In this document: positions 17,084-25,843 of the stretch, piece by piece
How positions within the stretch are numbered: the first letter of the stretch is position 1
Layout: the number at the start of each line of letters is the position of its first letter
Source: Bdellovibrionales bacterium GWA1_52_35
GTDB taxonomy: Bacteria > Bdellovibrionota > UBA1018
Length of the DNA: 64,000 nt
Assembly: GCA_001769805.1 (NCBI GenBank)
Contig: MEPO01000034.1
Location: 152,442-216,441, forward strand
Direction: 5' to 3'
Position numbers and translations under genes: made by a program
Notes under the pieces: generated by a model
What the model was told of the DNA's origin: nothing
What the model saw: the letters and a program-made list of their open reading frames with translations, nothing else
The model's database searches: none

Positions 17084-18166
17084 ATGAACAATGCAGGAAA
17101 AACAAGTATTTGGACGAAATGCTTTAGCATGAGCTTCTTTGAGCTCATGCTTGTGCTGCTTTTCGTAATTCCAGGGCACCTTCAAGCAGCGGAACCTGAA
17201 CGGGAGCCCGAAAATCTGGAATCCTGCCTGGGACAGGAGACACTCGCTTCCATCCGGTCTCAACTTCGCGAGATGGTCATCCTCAGTGAGCAAAATGCAG
17301 TGATGGATAGCGCTTTAAAAAGCAGCATCTATTCTGCCCGGGTCCGAAAATTAAATAGAGATCTGCTGAGCCTCAAGAGCGCCGATACGGCGTTGAAATG
17401 TCTGGGACTGAAAGTAAAATGGAAAACGCGCATTGCGCTCGAGGATCGAAGAGCCGTTCGCAACTCGTTGCTCTTGTCCTATCTTCTGCTCGATGAAAGC
17501 ATGTTGCCGCGAGTGCTTTCAGATCTGGACTTATCGCCTCCTGTTTTCAGGGGGCGCGTCAGTCATGTCACGAAGGTAAAAAATTCCTTCTTTTTCACCA
17601 GGGGTGCCGCAGGTGTGTATTGGCCTCCAAGCCGGAAAATCGGCTATATCGATCGTTGGGTTGCGAACGGCTGGGCTCTGGCTTCTTCGATCGATCAAGT
17701 TGAATTCGCGTTACCCGAGGAAGAAGCGGGAGGTGAGCTTTATACAATTGGCGGCGATACGCCGTTCACTCATTGTTCGCCTTCGCACGGCGGCGCCTCG
17801 CGCGTGATTTTACATGAATATGGTCATTCCATTGATCACGCCTTAGCCGGCTATTTCACATTTTACTCGTCAGGAGCGACTTGGAAGAAAATCAAAGCTC
17901 ATCGTGAAGTGGAGTCACCGTATGGACAGACTTCCGATGCCGAGGACTTTGCCGAGAGCTTTGCTTCGTATCTGCTGCAACCCTTGTTCAAATGCTACGC
18001 TCCCGCAAAATATGAGCTTTTCTCAAGCTTTGTTCTTGTGAGTCAGGACGTTTATGGCTCCCGGTTGCCCTATGAAGGCGTGAACTGCACGGACCCTTTG
18101 ATTCAGTTCCTCATGGAACTCAGGACGGAATGGGTCGCAAGGGCAGCTGAGCGCTGTAAGAAATAA
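17084..18166 (+). CDS. Putative secreted zinc metalloprotease (HExxH zincin)
   Basis: Not matched to a named family. An N-terminal hydrophobic signal (about residues 16-36) ends at HLQA-AEPE. The body is mixed until the zinc motif HEYGH at 244-248, inside VILHEYGHSIDHALAGYF. About 40 residues later comes AEDFAESFASYLL (286-298), whose E287 or E291 could be the third ligand, as in gluzincin-like ATLF and basic-membrane families. Six or more cysteines suggest disulfides. Start ATG 17084; ATG 17129 is an alternative. It is alone in its orientation here. Confidence 0.6.
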   Translation: MNNAGKTSIWTKCFSMSFFELMLVLLFVIPGHLQAAEPEREPENLESCLGQETLASIRSQLREMVILSEQNAVMDSALKSSIYSARVRKLNRDLLSLKSADTALKCLGLKVKWKTRIALEDRRAVRNSLLLSYLLLDESMLPRVLSDLDLSPPVFRGRVSHVTKVKNSFFFTRGAAGVYWPPSRKIGYIDRWVANGWALASSIDQVEFALPEEEAGGELYTIGGDTPFTHCSPSHGGASRVILHEYGHSIDHALAGYFTFYSSGATWKKIKAHREVESPYGQTSDAEDFAESFASYLLQPLFKCYAPAKYELFSSFVLVSQDVYGSRLPYEGVNCTDPLIQFLMELRTEWVARAAERCKK

Positions 18167-18173
18167 GATGTAA

Positions 18174-18701
18174 TTACTGTGCCCTGATTTTCTTCACACC
18201 GAGCAACCCGGTGATCACGATCATCCGGGTCATCGGGCGCCGGCCGTTTTGATCCTCGGTGTACGCAATCCAAAGGTCGCCAATCCGTTCGAGAACGGCG
18301 TAGAAATCACCATAAGTCATGAGCATGGCGTTCTTGAGATAACGAATCCTGATCCTCCCGCCGGTTTCGCGGTCCAGATGCCTGGCAGAAACGTTGATGA
18401 TCTCGATGCTGAACTCACTGTGGCGCATGAAGACGACGCCCGAGCGAAGCTGTGCAAGTGTCATGGTCTGCGGTTGATCCACGCCATAGGTCTCGAGGTC
18501 TTCTCCGGCGCAGGAATAAGCGGCGCCCGTCAAATTGTTGGATGGATCAACAGAGATATCAAATTGGCAGTCAATTCGAGGTGAGGGGCCACTACTCATC
18601 GCGAGCAACTGGATACGATCAGCAAAAGCCGGTGCGCTGCTCAATAGAAGCGTTGAGATGGCAATAGCGGAAGAAATGTTTATCCAGATGTTTGATTTCA
18701 T
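18174..18701 (-). CDS. Secreted protein of unknown function
   Basis: A 175-residue product with a clear signal peptide ending SAPAFA (cleavage after residue 27). The mature part has two cysteines (C45, C64) that may form a disulfide, and a mostly beta pattern. I see no catalytic motif. It converges on the zincin gene with seven bases between, and has AAGGAG about nine bases upstream of its ATG. Confidence 0.6.
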   Translation of the reverse strand: MKSNIWINISSAIAISTLLLSSAPAFADRIQLLAMSSGPSPRIDCQFDISVDPSNNLTGAAYSCAGEDLETYGVDQPQTMTLAQLRSGVVFMRHSEFSIEIINVSARHLDRETGGRIRIRYLKNAMLMTYGDFYAVLERIGDLWIAYTEDQNGRRPMTRMIVITGLLGVKKIRAQ

Positions 18702-18765
18702 TGCAATTTCCTAAGGAGCTTGCTTATAGCGCTGCGTGTCAGTTATTGCAATTGATAAAATGGCT

Positions 18766-19860
18766 TTAGCGATGATTGACGGGAACTTTCTCTACACAGG
18801 CCACGTGTTCTGGAGTCCCGATGCTTTTAGCCACTTCGGTGATTTGAACCGGATGATAAGACTGGGTGAAAAATTCCTTTTTCAAATCACGTACTCGCGC
18901 CTGTGCTTCGAGGACCGTCTCGGCCGTGAGCTTTCCGCCTTCCAGAGCGTGAATCAGCGATTCGTAAGCATGCCTGGCGCTGGCTTCTGAGCGGTAGATC
19001 AGGAGGTCACATCCTGCCTGTATTGCCAGCCTCGGAGCGTCCTCGGCCCCAAAGTTGTCGGTTATCGCTTTCATCTCCATGTCATCACTGACGACCACGC
19101 GGGAGTAACGCATTTCTTTGCGTAATAGCTCCCTGAGAGTTTTGGACGAGAGGGTTGCCGGGAATTCCGGGTCCAGATTGGGATTTAAAATATGGGCCGT
19201 CATTACCATCGAGCAGTGCGATTTAAACGCTTTTGCAAAGGGCTTCAGTTCCCTGTTTTTCAGTATTTCAAGCGGTGTTTCCATGCGGGGCAAAGCGAGA
19301 TGGGAGTCAGTGACGGTATCGCCGTGTCCGGGGAAATGTTTCACGCAAGCCTGCACGCCATTCACCAGATGCCCGCGAAGAAAACCGCTGGCCATCTTTG
19401 ATACGATTTCCTCATTCGACCCAAAAGAGCGATTCCCGATTACGGGGTTCTTGGGATTGCTTGCGATATCGCAGACCGGAACAAAATTCAAATTGACGCC
19501 AGCAGCGCGCAGCTCTTTTGCCATGACTTCAGCAATTTCAAAGGCCAGCTTGGGAGAGTTTGTTGCTCCGATGGAAGCAGCATCTGGAATCCTTGAAAAG
19601 CCTTTCTTGAACCTCTGTACCCGTCCGCCTTCATGGTCCACCCCGATCCACAACGGAAACTCGCTGGTACGGCATTCCTGAATCTGGTTGGTAAGCTCAG
19701 CGAGCTGACTTGGGATATCGTAATTCTGCGCGAAGAGGATCGTACCTCCGATGCGTGCCTGGGAGAGAAAGGCCGCGGTTTCGTCCGAGAGTTCGAAACC
19801 ATTGAAGCCGATGAGGAAGAGTTCACCTAACGCTGATTTTGCAAGATCAAGAGTGGACAT
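18766..19860 (-). CDS. nagZ: Beta-N-acetylhexosaminidase, NagZ type (GH3)
   Basis: It cleaves N-acetylglucosamine from anhydro-muropeptides in peptidoglycan recycling. The family motifs are all present: VDHEGGRVQRF (74-84), KHFPGHGDTVTDSH (174-187, with the Asp-His acid/base pair) and VVSDDMEMKAI (256-266, holding the nucleophile). Length of 364 residues fits cytoplasmic NagZ, and no signal peptide is visible. It follows two peptide-type permease genes on the same strand after 34 bases, which suggests that the transporter and NagZ work together on cell-wall fragments. Confidence 0.92.
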   Translation of the reverse strand: MSTLDLAKSALGELFLIGFNGFELSDETAAFLSQARIGGTILFAQNYDIPSQLAELTNQIQECRTSEFPLWIGVDHEGGRVQRFKKGFSRIPDAASIGATNSPKLAFEIAEVMAKELRAAGVNLNFVPVCDIASNPKNPVIGNRSFGSNEEIVSKMASGFLRGHLVNGVQACVKHFPGHGDTVTDSHLALPRMETPLEILKNRELKPFAKAFKSHCSMVMTAHILNPNLDPEFPATLSSKTLRELLRKEMRYSRVVVSDDMEMKAITDNFGAEDAPRLAIQAGCDLLIYRSEASARHAYESLIHALEGGKLTAETVLEAQARVRDLKKEFFTQSYHPVQITEVAKSIGTPEHVACVEKVPVNHR

Positions 19861-19894
19861 CCCCCTGATAGTAGCGCAACAGGCGCGGTTTTGC

Positions 19895-20707
19895 CTACGG
19901 CTGTTTTTTGGCCCGAAGCTGGTGAAGTGTCAAGCGTTCGGAGATGAGCTGAAGTGCAAGAATCATCAGTACCAGCGGGAGCCCCGTTGCTGCCGCGATA
20001 TGAGGTGCTTCCACAAGGTAATCTCGGCCTTGCAGCAGTAATGAGCCCCAGGTCTCCTGTCCGAGTGGCGCTCCGATTCCGAGGAATGACAACGTCGCTT
20101 CGGCAATCAAGGCATGGGCAAAAAGACTCGGAGCTTTCACAATGCAGAGATTGATCGCGGCAGGGATGACATGATGAAACGCAATTCGTGCGAAACTGGC
20201 CCCGAGGCTTCGACTTGCCAGTATAAAATCCTGCGCCAGAATTTCCTGGGAGCGGGCGAACGTCAGGCGGATCAGACCTGGAGCGCTGCCAATCAGAAGA
20301 GCAAAAATCAGGGTTCCCCAACCAGGGCCGCGAACTGCGGCCCAGCCGAGGGCAAATAAAAGAGGCGGGAATGCTAGAAATGCGTCAAGGATTCTGGAAA
20401 GAACCACATGAAAATGTTTCGGTCCCATCGCAACAGAGCTGCCAATCAATACTGCAAGAAGGCACGAAAGCAGCGTGATAAAAATTCCAAAGGCCGTACT
20501 TTTGAATGAAGAAAGAAGCGTAATAAACAGAAGATTGCGTCCGTAACTGTCGTAACCGAAGGGAGCCTTCCATTCGGGTAACTGGAGCATGGCTGAAATA
20601 TCAAACGAGATTGAGCCACCGAGCAGACCAAGCAGTGCTGAGGCGGATAGCCAAAGGCAGAGCCATGAAATGCTGAGAAGCAGGGCACGATCGCGGACAA
20701 TATTCAT
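19895..20707 (-). CDS. ABC transporter permease, Opp/Dpp C type
   Basis: One of the two membrane subunits of a peptide- or nickel-type importer. Several membrane helices and the cytoplasmic EAA loop are visible (SRSLGASFARIAFHHVIPAAI, about residues 160-180), followed by EATLSFLGIG, a DppC hallmark. I choose ATG 20707, which overlaps the stop of the first permease as ATGA, over GTG 20716; this gives 270 residues. No ATPase or binding protein is encoded in this run, so these subunits must come from elsewhere. Substrate unknown; the neighbouring nagZ hints at muropeptides. Confidence 0.87.
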   Translation of the reverse strand: MNIVRDRALLLSISWLCLWLSASALLGLLGGSISFDISAMLQLPEWKAPFGYDSYGRNLLFITLLSSFKSTAFGIFITLLSCLLAVLIGSSVAMGPKHFHVVLSRILDAFLAFPPLLFALGWAAVRGPGWGTLIFALLIGSAPGLIRLTFARSQEILAQDFILASRSLGASFARIAFHHVIPAAINLCIVKAPSLFAHALIAEATLSFLGIGAPLGQETWGSLLLQGRDYLVEAPHIAAATGLPLVLMILALQLISERLTLHQLRAKKQP

Positions 20708-21600
20708 TCTTTCCACGGCGTCACCCTGTTTTGCAGAAAATCACCCCACCAGTTTCCGAGCAGGCAAAGAGCTGCCGAAAAGAACGCTGTCGCCTCGATC
20801 ACCGGATAATCGCGACGCAAAACTGACGATACGAGAAGGTGTCCCATTCCTCGCCAATCAAAGATGATTTCGGTGACAAAGGCGCCGGCAAGAAGATGCC
20901 CTGTCTGGGTTCCCAAATACGCCAGAAGCGAACCACTCACGGGTATAAGCCCATATTTGAAAAGTACGCGCCACTCCGGAAGTCCCCGTGCCCGCGCTCC
21001 CCGCGCCGAGCCGTTCAGCAGACTTTCGCGAACCCGGGAACGGATGAGGCGGGCCCAGAGTCCGGAAAAAATTAGGGCAAGGGTGAGTGCTGGGAGAAAG
21101 ACACTGCCGCTGATTGGAAAAATCGGCAGCCACACGGAAAAGCAAAGCATGAGCAGAGGACCGATCCAGGGTGCGGGCAGTGCCGCACAAAGGGCTCCGT
21201 ACAAGGTACAGATTCGATCAATTGCACTGCGAGGATGATTCGCGGCGAGCAGCCCCAGCAGCAGACTGATGGGAAATCCCATCAGAAGCGTCAAAGAGCT
21301 GAGAATCAGCGTGTTCACAAAACGTTCGGCAACGACCGGGGCAACCGGGCGCTGGCTCAAAATGGATGTTCCCAGATCTCCTCGCAGCGCTGCACGGAGA
21401 TCACCCATTAAAGCCGGGAGAAAGGGTTCATCCAGGCGCAGGGCTCGGTTCAAAACGTTGCGATCAATTGTGGTCCCGGTCTCCGCAATCAAGGTATTCA
21501 GCGGGTCGCCTGGCAAAGCACGGATGATCGCCCGGGTAGCAGCGAAGATCACCAGCAATATCAAAACGGCACTGAGAAGCCGCGCGGCAGTCGAAATCAT
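20704..21600 (-). CDS. ABC transporter permease, Opp/Dpp B type
   Basis: Partner of the next permease. The opening is a membrane helix followed by ALPGDPLNTLIAETG, the usual DppB sequence after helix 1; the EAA loop is ARARGLPEWRVLFKYGLIPV (about 190-210), and FVTEIIFDWRGMGHLL follows. Length is 298 residues. Its start overlaps the stop of the upstream periplasmic protein (ATGA), and its own stop overlaps the next permease, so all three are probably translated in step. Confidence 0.87.
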   Translation of the reverse strand: MISTAARLLSAVLILLVIFAATRAIIRALPGDPLNTLIAETGTTIDRNVLNRALRLDEPFLPALMGDLRAALRGDLGTSILSQRPVAPVVAERFVNTLILSSLTLLMGFPISLLLGLLAANHPRSAIDRICTLYGALCAALPAPWIGPLLMLCFSVWLPIFPISGSVFLPALTLALIFSGLWARLIRSRVRESLLNGSARGARARGLPEWRVLFKYGLIPVSGSLLAYLGTQTGHLLAGAFVTEIIFDWRGMGHLLVSSVLRRDYPVIEATAFFSAALCLLGNWWGDFLQNRVTPWKE

Positions 21601-22325
21601 TTTAAAAATTGAAGAGCTTTCTCTTTGGTCGATTTTTCGGCAACGGTTCCGCCACCCGACATTTCGATCCGGACCGCCACCCCGGTGTCATCGACCCACC
21701 AAGTGCTGGGAAGATCCTGGAACACAACGGAAAGTTTCTGGGTCTTGGTTTCGATTGCTGTTTTATCGGGTTTCTCAAGCCGGGCTCTTCCTGAAACAGG
21801 CGCAAAATTCAACTCAGGGTTGTCCTCAATAATTGCGTAAAAAGACGGGTTTTTGCCATTCTTGAGTTCCGGAAGCTTCTTGGCAAGCCAGAGCGGAAAA
21901 AATTGGGCGAAAATGGTATTCGGTCCGACAGACCGCCTGACGACGGGGAGTTCTTGCGAACCCTTTCGGACTTTGACCTGGAGCATTTTTCCATCCTGGA
22001 GGGTACCGTCAATGTTGAGTTCGGTTGTTCGATAGGTTGAATGAAAATTGAAAAACAGGGGCGTCAGCTGGGAATTGTCCTCAGAGAAGGCTCCCAGCTG
22101 TTCTTCATTGATGAAGTCTTCTTCTTTCTTCCAGACATGACTCTGAAAGAACAGGCGACCCTGTTTCAGTTCGACTCGTTCGTTGTAGTAGCCAAAACGA
22201 ATTTTATTGTTGAGGGTCATTGTGTACCAGGTATCCCGGATCAACCGGTCTTTGTTTGGAGGGGAAGCAAGCGAGGGGCTCAAATACGCTGCTCCGAATA
22301 AAGCCAAAAAGATCAGGGATTTCAT
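21597..22325 (-). CDS. Periplasmic protein of unknown function, first of a permease run
   Basis: I do not recognise a family. From ATG 22325 the protein has a signal peptide ending PSLASP (about residue 21) and 242 residues in all; a GTG/ATG 20 codons earlier (22385) is open but would put residues before the signal. The mature part has a beta-rich pattern; WYTMTLNNKIRFGYYNE resembles the YxGxKxGY stretch seen before some transglutaminase domains, though no such enzyme is here. It is not a Opp-type binding protein in size. It overlaps the DppB-type gene by four bases. Confidence 0.6.
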   Translation of the reverse strand: MKSLIFLALFGAAYLSPSLASPPNKDRLIRDTWYTMTLNNKIRFGYYNERVELKQGRLFFQSHVWKKEEDFINEEQLGAFSEDNSQLTPLFFNFHSTYRTTELNIDGTLQDGKMLQVKVRKGSQELPVVRRSVGPNTIFAQFFPLWLAKKLPELKNGKNPSFYAIIEDNPELNFAPVSGRARLEKPDKTAIETKTQKLSVVFQDLPSTWWVDDTGVAVRIEMSGGGTVAEKSTKEKALQFLK

Positions 22326-22440
22326 GGTGTAAAGGTTAGTGGAAAGCGGCGACCGCTGCAAGGACAACGTGATCCTGTATTTCATCTAATTCAACCATCA
22401 GGACGTAAACATTTCGGCTGGGTATTCCGATAATAAGAGC

Positions 22441-23337
22441 ATGAGAACCAAGCCTTGGCCGATCGTTATTTTGGCGTGTTTGTACTTCCTCGGACCTGTT
22501 TTCAACAGTCTAGCGGGAGCTTGGCTGTCCAAGATGGGTTATCTCTCCTATTTGAAGTCGATCTTTGCCCATGGCAGCCTGACCGATCTGTTGACTATCT
22601 TTGTTCTTTATCCATTGGCTGGACTGGCAATCCTCGCCATGAAGAACTGGAGCTTTGCTGTTTATCTGACCGCCATGGCCATCGGTACTTACGGCAATTA
22701 TTCAGACTGGCGCCATTACTCGGACATCTTCACTCTTCCTGTTTTCATCGCGACTACCTTCGTCAATGTGGGGCTGGTCAGTTATTTTCTGCTTCCGGCG
22801 GTCAGGAGCGCATATTTCAATAGCCGTTTACGCTGGTGGGAGTCCAAACCCCGTTACCAGATCCAGTGTCCGGCTTTGTTTCAGGGGCAGGCCCGACAGA
22901 TCCGATGCACGATGCTGAATCTTTCGGAGGGCGGCGCTTTCATCAAAACTCCAAGTAAGGTGCAGCAGGGTTTTGAGACGACACTGTTTTTCAAGTTTCT
23001 GAATATTTCGGTCGCGCTGCCGGCGACCGTTGTACATGTTCAGACGCGGGGAGTGAAAGGTCTGGGACTGCAATTCCGCCATACTGATGAGACAGAAGAT
23101 CAGCTTCGCGAGATCACCGATGCCCTCAGAACTTTTGGAATGAAGGAACGCGCGCAGGAGGTCAAAGGCGATAACCTGAAACTCTGGACCCTTCGACTGC
23201 TCCGGACCGGCAAAGGTCTGGTTCCGGAAATATCGGGTAGCCCGGAATCAGGGGAAAAGACCGCCAGACCAAAACTGAGGTTGCTTGGGCAGTATCGAAA
23301 ACAGAAATCCAGGAAATCCGAAGATAAGGCCGCTTGA
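22441..23337 (+). CDS. Membrane protein with PilZ domain
   Basis: Four membrane helices (about residues 8-28, 50-70, 73-90 and 97-118) are followed by a PilZ domain (about 138-240) and a basic C-terminal tail. The PilZ motif [DN]xSxxG is NLSEGG at 160-165. The other c-di-GMP motif, RxxxR, reads ESKPR just before YQIQCPALF, so its first arginine is replaced by glutamate. Binding of c-di-GMP may be weak or absent. It is 25 bases upstream of a TadC-type gene on the same strand, which suggests a link with pilus assembly or secretion. Confidence 0.82.
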   Translation: MRTKPWPIVILACLYFLGPVFNSLAGAWLSKMGYLSYLKSIFAHGSLTDLLTIFVLYPLAGLAILAMKNWSFAVYLTAMAIGTYGNYSDWRHYSDIFTLPVFIATTFVNVGLVSYFLLPAVRSAYFNSRLRWWESKPRYQIQCPALFQGQARQIRCTMLNLSEGGAFIKTPSKVQQGFETTLFFKFLNISVALPATVVHVQTRGVKGLGLQFRHTDETEDQLREITDALRTFGMKERAQEVKGDNLKLWTLRLLRTGKGLVPEISGSPESGEKTARPKLRLLGQYRKQKSRKSEDKAA

Positions 23338-23362
23338 TGCTGAACGCTGAAAGAGATGATTC

Positions 23363-24283
23363 ATGAGCAGCCTAATGGCAAGTGGCGAATTCGTCCTGTA
23401 CGCCGCTTACGCTGCGGTCTTTTTTGGTACGGTGATTCTTGCCCGGATGCTTCTGCGAGAGCAGGAGAGCCGGGAAGCGCAGGAAAATCTGGCGGAGCTC
23501 GGCGATCGCAAAACCCGCAGTTTCCTGGTCAGGGTGACCCGGCCATTTTTCAATCAGTACCTAGTACCCATGATCCGTGGCAAGCGCTTCTGGGACAGCC
23601 GGCGCCTCTGGTACAAGCGGAAACTGGTCGCTGCGGGCTTGCGTGAAGAGTTGAATCCGGATGAGTTCATCGCGTTTAAATTTTTTCTGATCGTGTTTTT
23701 CCCGCTGATCGGCGCCTTGCTGAAGGCGGGCGAATTCATTGATGTCGAGTGGTACATGGTTCTGGGGAGTGGAATTGCGGGCTGGTTTTATCCTGATTTC
23801 TGGATGAAGGGGCGTCTGCAGAAAAGACAAAAGCAGATACTCCGGGCCATGCCTTTCATCGTGGACCTGCTGGCCCTGTCGATGGAAGCCGGCCTTGATT
23901 TCATCGGTGCGATCGGGAAAGTTGTGGAGAAAGCCAAAACGAGTCCGCTCGTGGAAGAATTCGGCCAGCTTTTGAAGGAAATCAAAGTCGGTTCGTCGAG
24001 GCAGGAAGCGCTTCGTGAAATGGCGATCAGAATTGATATGCAGGAGGTGAACTCCTTTGTTGCCATTCTGATATCCGCGGATCAGATGGGGGCATCCATC
24101 GGCAAAATCCTGAGACAGCAATCCGAGCAGATTCGGAACGAGAGAATGTTGCGGGCGGAAAAAGAAGGCGCCAAGGCTGCAACAAAAATCATGATTCCGA
24201 TCGTCTTCATCGTACTGCCGGCGGTTTTGTTAATCATCATGGGCCCGTTTATTCTCAGCTTCATGACCGGTGGCGGAGAATAG
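23363..24283 (+). CDS. TadC-like type II/IV secretion F-domain protein
   Basis: An inner-membrane platform protein of Tad/Flp pilus or type II secretion systems. The T2SSF domain covers about residues 165-295, with MPFIVDLLALSMEAGLDF, DQMGASIGKILRQQSEQIRN and the closing membrane helix IVFIVLPAVLLIIMGPFIL. Two more helices lie near residues 95-135. At 306 residues it matches TadC. TadA, TadB and a pilin are not encoded in the window, so it is either split from its operon or used with distant partners. Confidence 0.83.
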   Translation: MSSLMASGEFVLYAAYAAVFFGTVILARMLLREQESREAQENLAELGDRKTRSFLVRVTRPFFNQYLVPMIRGKRFWDSRRLWYKRKLVAAGLREELNPDEFIAFKFFLIVFFPLIGALLKAGEFIDVEWYMVLGSGIAGWFYPDFWMKGRLQKRQKQILRAMPFIVDLLALSMEAGLDFIGAIGKVVEKAKTSPLVEEFGQLLKEIKVGSSRQEALREMAIRIDMQEVNSFVAILISADQMGASIGKILRQQSEQIRNERMLRAEKEGAKAATKIMIPIVFIVLPAVLLIIMGPFILSFMTGGGE

Positions 24284-24295
24284 TCTTCAGCTTGA

Positions 24296-24865
24296 TCAGG
24301 CCGCGATCAGTTCGACCGTGCTCGCCTGAGGGCCGTCTTCTCCCTGTTCCTCAGAGAAGCGGACCTGTGAGCCCACTTTCAGGGCGGTAAAATCATCATT
24401 GAGAACACTATGGGCATTGAAATACACTTCCTGGCCGTCTGATTTTGCGAGAAATCCGTAGCCGTCTGCCGGCGATTCAGCTACCAGCCGGATCACCTTG
24501 CCGTAGGCGGGCCCGGCCTGAGGCGCCGTATGGATCCTGATACGCCGCTGCTGGATATAATCCCGCAATTGTCTTTCGATCGCATTGAAAGCGTCTCGTA
24601 TCGCGACATAAACATTCGTGTGCGCGGTATTGCCTCCATCCCTCGACCGACTGTAGACGATCGTGCCCCCGGGAACCCGTAATTCAACAGTGACGTAATA
24701 GATATTGCCCTTCTGGTGCCGCTTGGTTGCGTTTCCGATTGCAACGTAGCAATCGATGATTCGTCCATAGAGCTGATCGAGCTTTTTCACCCGGTGTCTG
24801 ACTCGAGCGGCTACAGCTTCTGAAGCAGGGAAGTCCGGAAAAGCAATCTTTACAGGTATGCCCAT
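24296..24865 (-). CDS. Ribosome hibernation factor fused to a cold-shock domain
   Basis: Residues 1-105 resemble HPF/RaiA/YfiA (VRHRVKKLDQLYGRIIDCYV, then RDAFNAIERQLRDY), which binds the 30S decoding site in starved cells. Residues about 118-189 form a cold-shock domain: VIRLVAESPADGYGFLAKSD holds the RNP1-like GYGFL, and VYFNAHSV the RNP2-like part. So one 189-residue chain could block the ribosome and bind single-stranded RNA. GAGG lies six bases before ATG 24865. Usual long HPFs carry a dimerisation domain instead. The fusion exists in other bacteria as far as I recall, but its role is not settled. Confidence 0.85.
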   Translation of the reverse strand: MGIPVKIAFPDFPASEAVAARVRHRVKKLDQLYGRIIDCYVAIGNATKRHQKGNIYYVTVELRVPGGTIVYSRSRDGGNTAHTNVYVAIRDAFNAIERQLRDYIQQRRIRIHTAPQAGPAYGKVIRLVAESPADGYGFLAKSDGQEVYFNAHSVLNDDFTALKVGSQVRFSEEQGEDGPQASTVELIAA

Positions 24866-24991
24866 CTTTAACCTCGTGTATCAAGATGGGCTGCAAAAAG
24901 GATGCACTCCCGCGAAGGCCTAAACCTCAACTTCGTACGGTCGTTGCTCAAAATACTCTAATTTTTTCTGCCAGATGCCGATAAGACAGTG

Positions 24992-25600
24992 ATGTATTCC
25001 ACCCGTTCGCCGTTTTTTATTGCTTCAGCGACCCTATTGACGGTTTTGTCGATCTGTCCCTCTACAGCAGCAGCTGCCGGAGGGGGCTTATACGCGCCAA
25101 TTATGGAAGCGGGCGTGAACTTCCATGCGGGCAATACCGGCAAAAGCATCACAGGATCCAACGAATATTTCATGACCTTCCGCGCGGAAAGCCGCAAAGG
25201 AATCTGGCGGCCGAGCATTGCCGCTGATCTCGGGTATGCGATGGGACAAGCCTCAATTGGGACGGAAACCCCGACTTTTACAATGATGGGTGCAGGATTC
25301 CTGGGTGGCGTTCATTTATTTCCCTTCTCCACTGGCCAGTTCCAGCCATTTTTTGGGGGTAGCGGGGTTTTGGCTTGGAATTTTTTGAAGTTAACGGCTC
25401 CTCCGACGGGGGTTGAACCACAAACTCAAGGACTTTCGTTGGGTTATGAAATAAGCGCCGGGGTGGACCTTCGTTTTGGACGGGCCGAGGGAAGCGCCCT
25501 TCGGATCCACGGTGGTCTTTGGAATGTTTCGAGTTCAGTGGCAGGTGTGTCCGGATTTTTGCTCACAGGCTTCCGCTTGAGCCTGGGTGTGACCTACTAA
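24992..25600 (+). CDS. Putative outer-membrane beta-barrel protein
   Basis: About 202 residues from ATG 24992 (a GTG one codon earlier is also open). A signal peptide ends near STAAAAG. The rest is glycine- and aromatic-rich with alternating strands (FRAESRKGIWRPSIAADLGY, LFPFSTGQFQPFFGGSGVLAW) and ends LSLGVTY. A terminal aromatic residue is what the Bam machinery recognises. No family recognised. It is divergent from the hibernation-factor gene. Confidence 0.6.
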   Translation: MYSTRSPFFIASATLLTVLSICPSTAAAAGGGLYAPIMEAGVNFHAGNTGKSITGSNEYFMTFRAESRKGIWRPSIAADLGYAMGQASIGTETPTFTMMGAGFLGGVHLFPFSTGQFQPFFGGSGVLAWNFLKLTAPPTGVEPQTQGLSLGYEISAGVDLRFGRAEGSALRIHGGLWNVSSSVAGVSGFLLTGFRLSLGVTY

Positions 25601-25800
25601 GATTTCGCGACAAAAATTTCGTCGATTTTACAAATTTCTCGAAGATTTTTGAGGAATCGGTCGAGTTCGGAAAAAATGCATTCCGTCAAGGCCTTGGTGG
25701 ATTTTTGCTACGCGCCAAGTCTTATACTGGGCCTTAGATACTCCTCAAAAAGACAAAAAACCTAAGCGAGACCGAAAGCTAACGCAGGCCTCAATTGTCC

Positions 25801-25843
25801 ATTCATGGTGTAGTGGGGGAGGGGGTACCACAATCTGTAGTGG
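25801..25843 (+). promoter_or_regulatory. NrdR-box-like repeats upstream of nrdJ
   Basis: CCACAATCTGTAGTGG at 25828-25843 matches 12 of 16 positions of the NrdR consensus acaCwAtATaTwGtgt, including the key C4, A6, T9, T11 and G13. A weaker copy, ATTCATGGTGTAGTGG at 25801-25816, shares the half-site TGTAGTGG and matches 9 of 16. NrdR represses ribonucleotide reductase genes when dATP is high and usually binds paired boxes about 31 bases apart; these are 27 apart. The place, 190-230 bases before nrdJ, fits a role. Confidence 0.5.

Noticed and set aside
25604..25640. Possible terminator after the 24.9-kb outer-membrane gene
   Set aside because: Only a four-pair CGAC/GTCG stem with a long loop is available; it is too weak.
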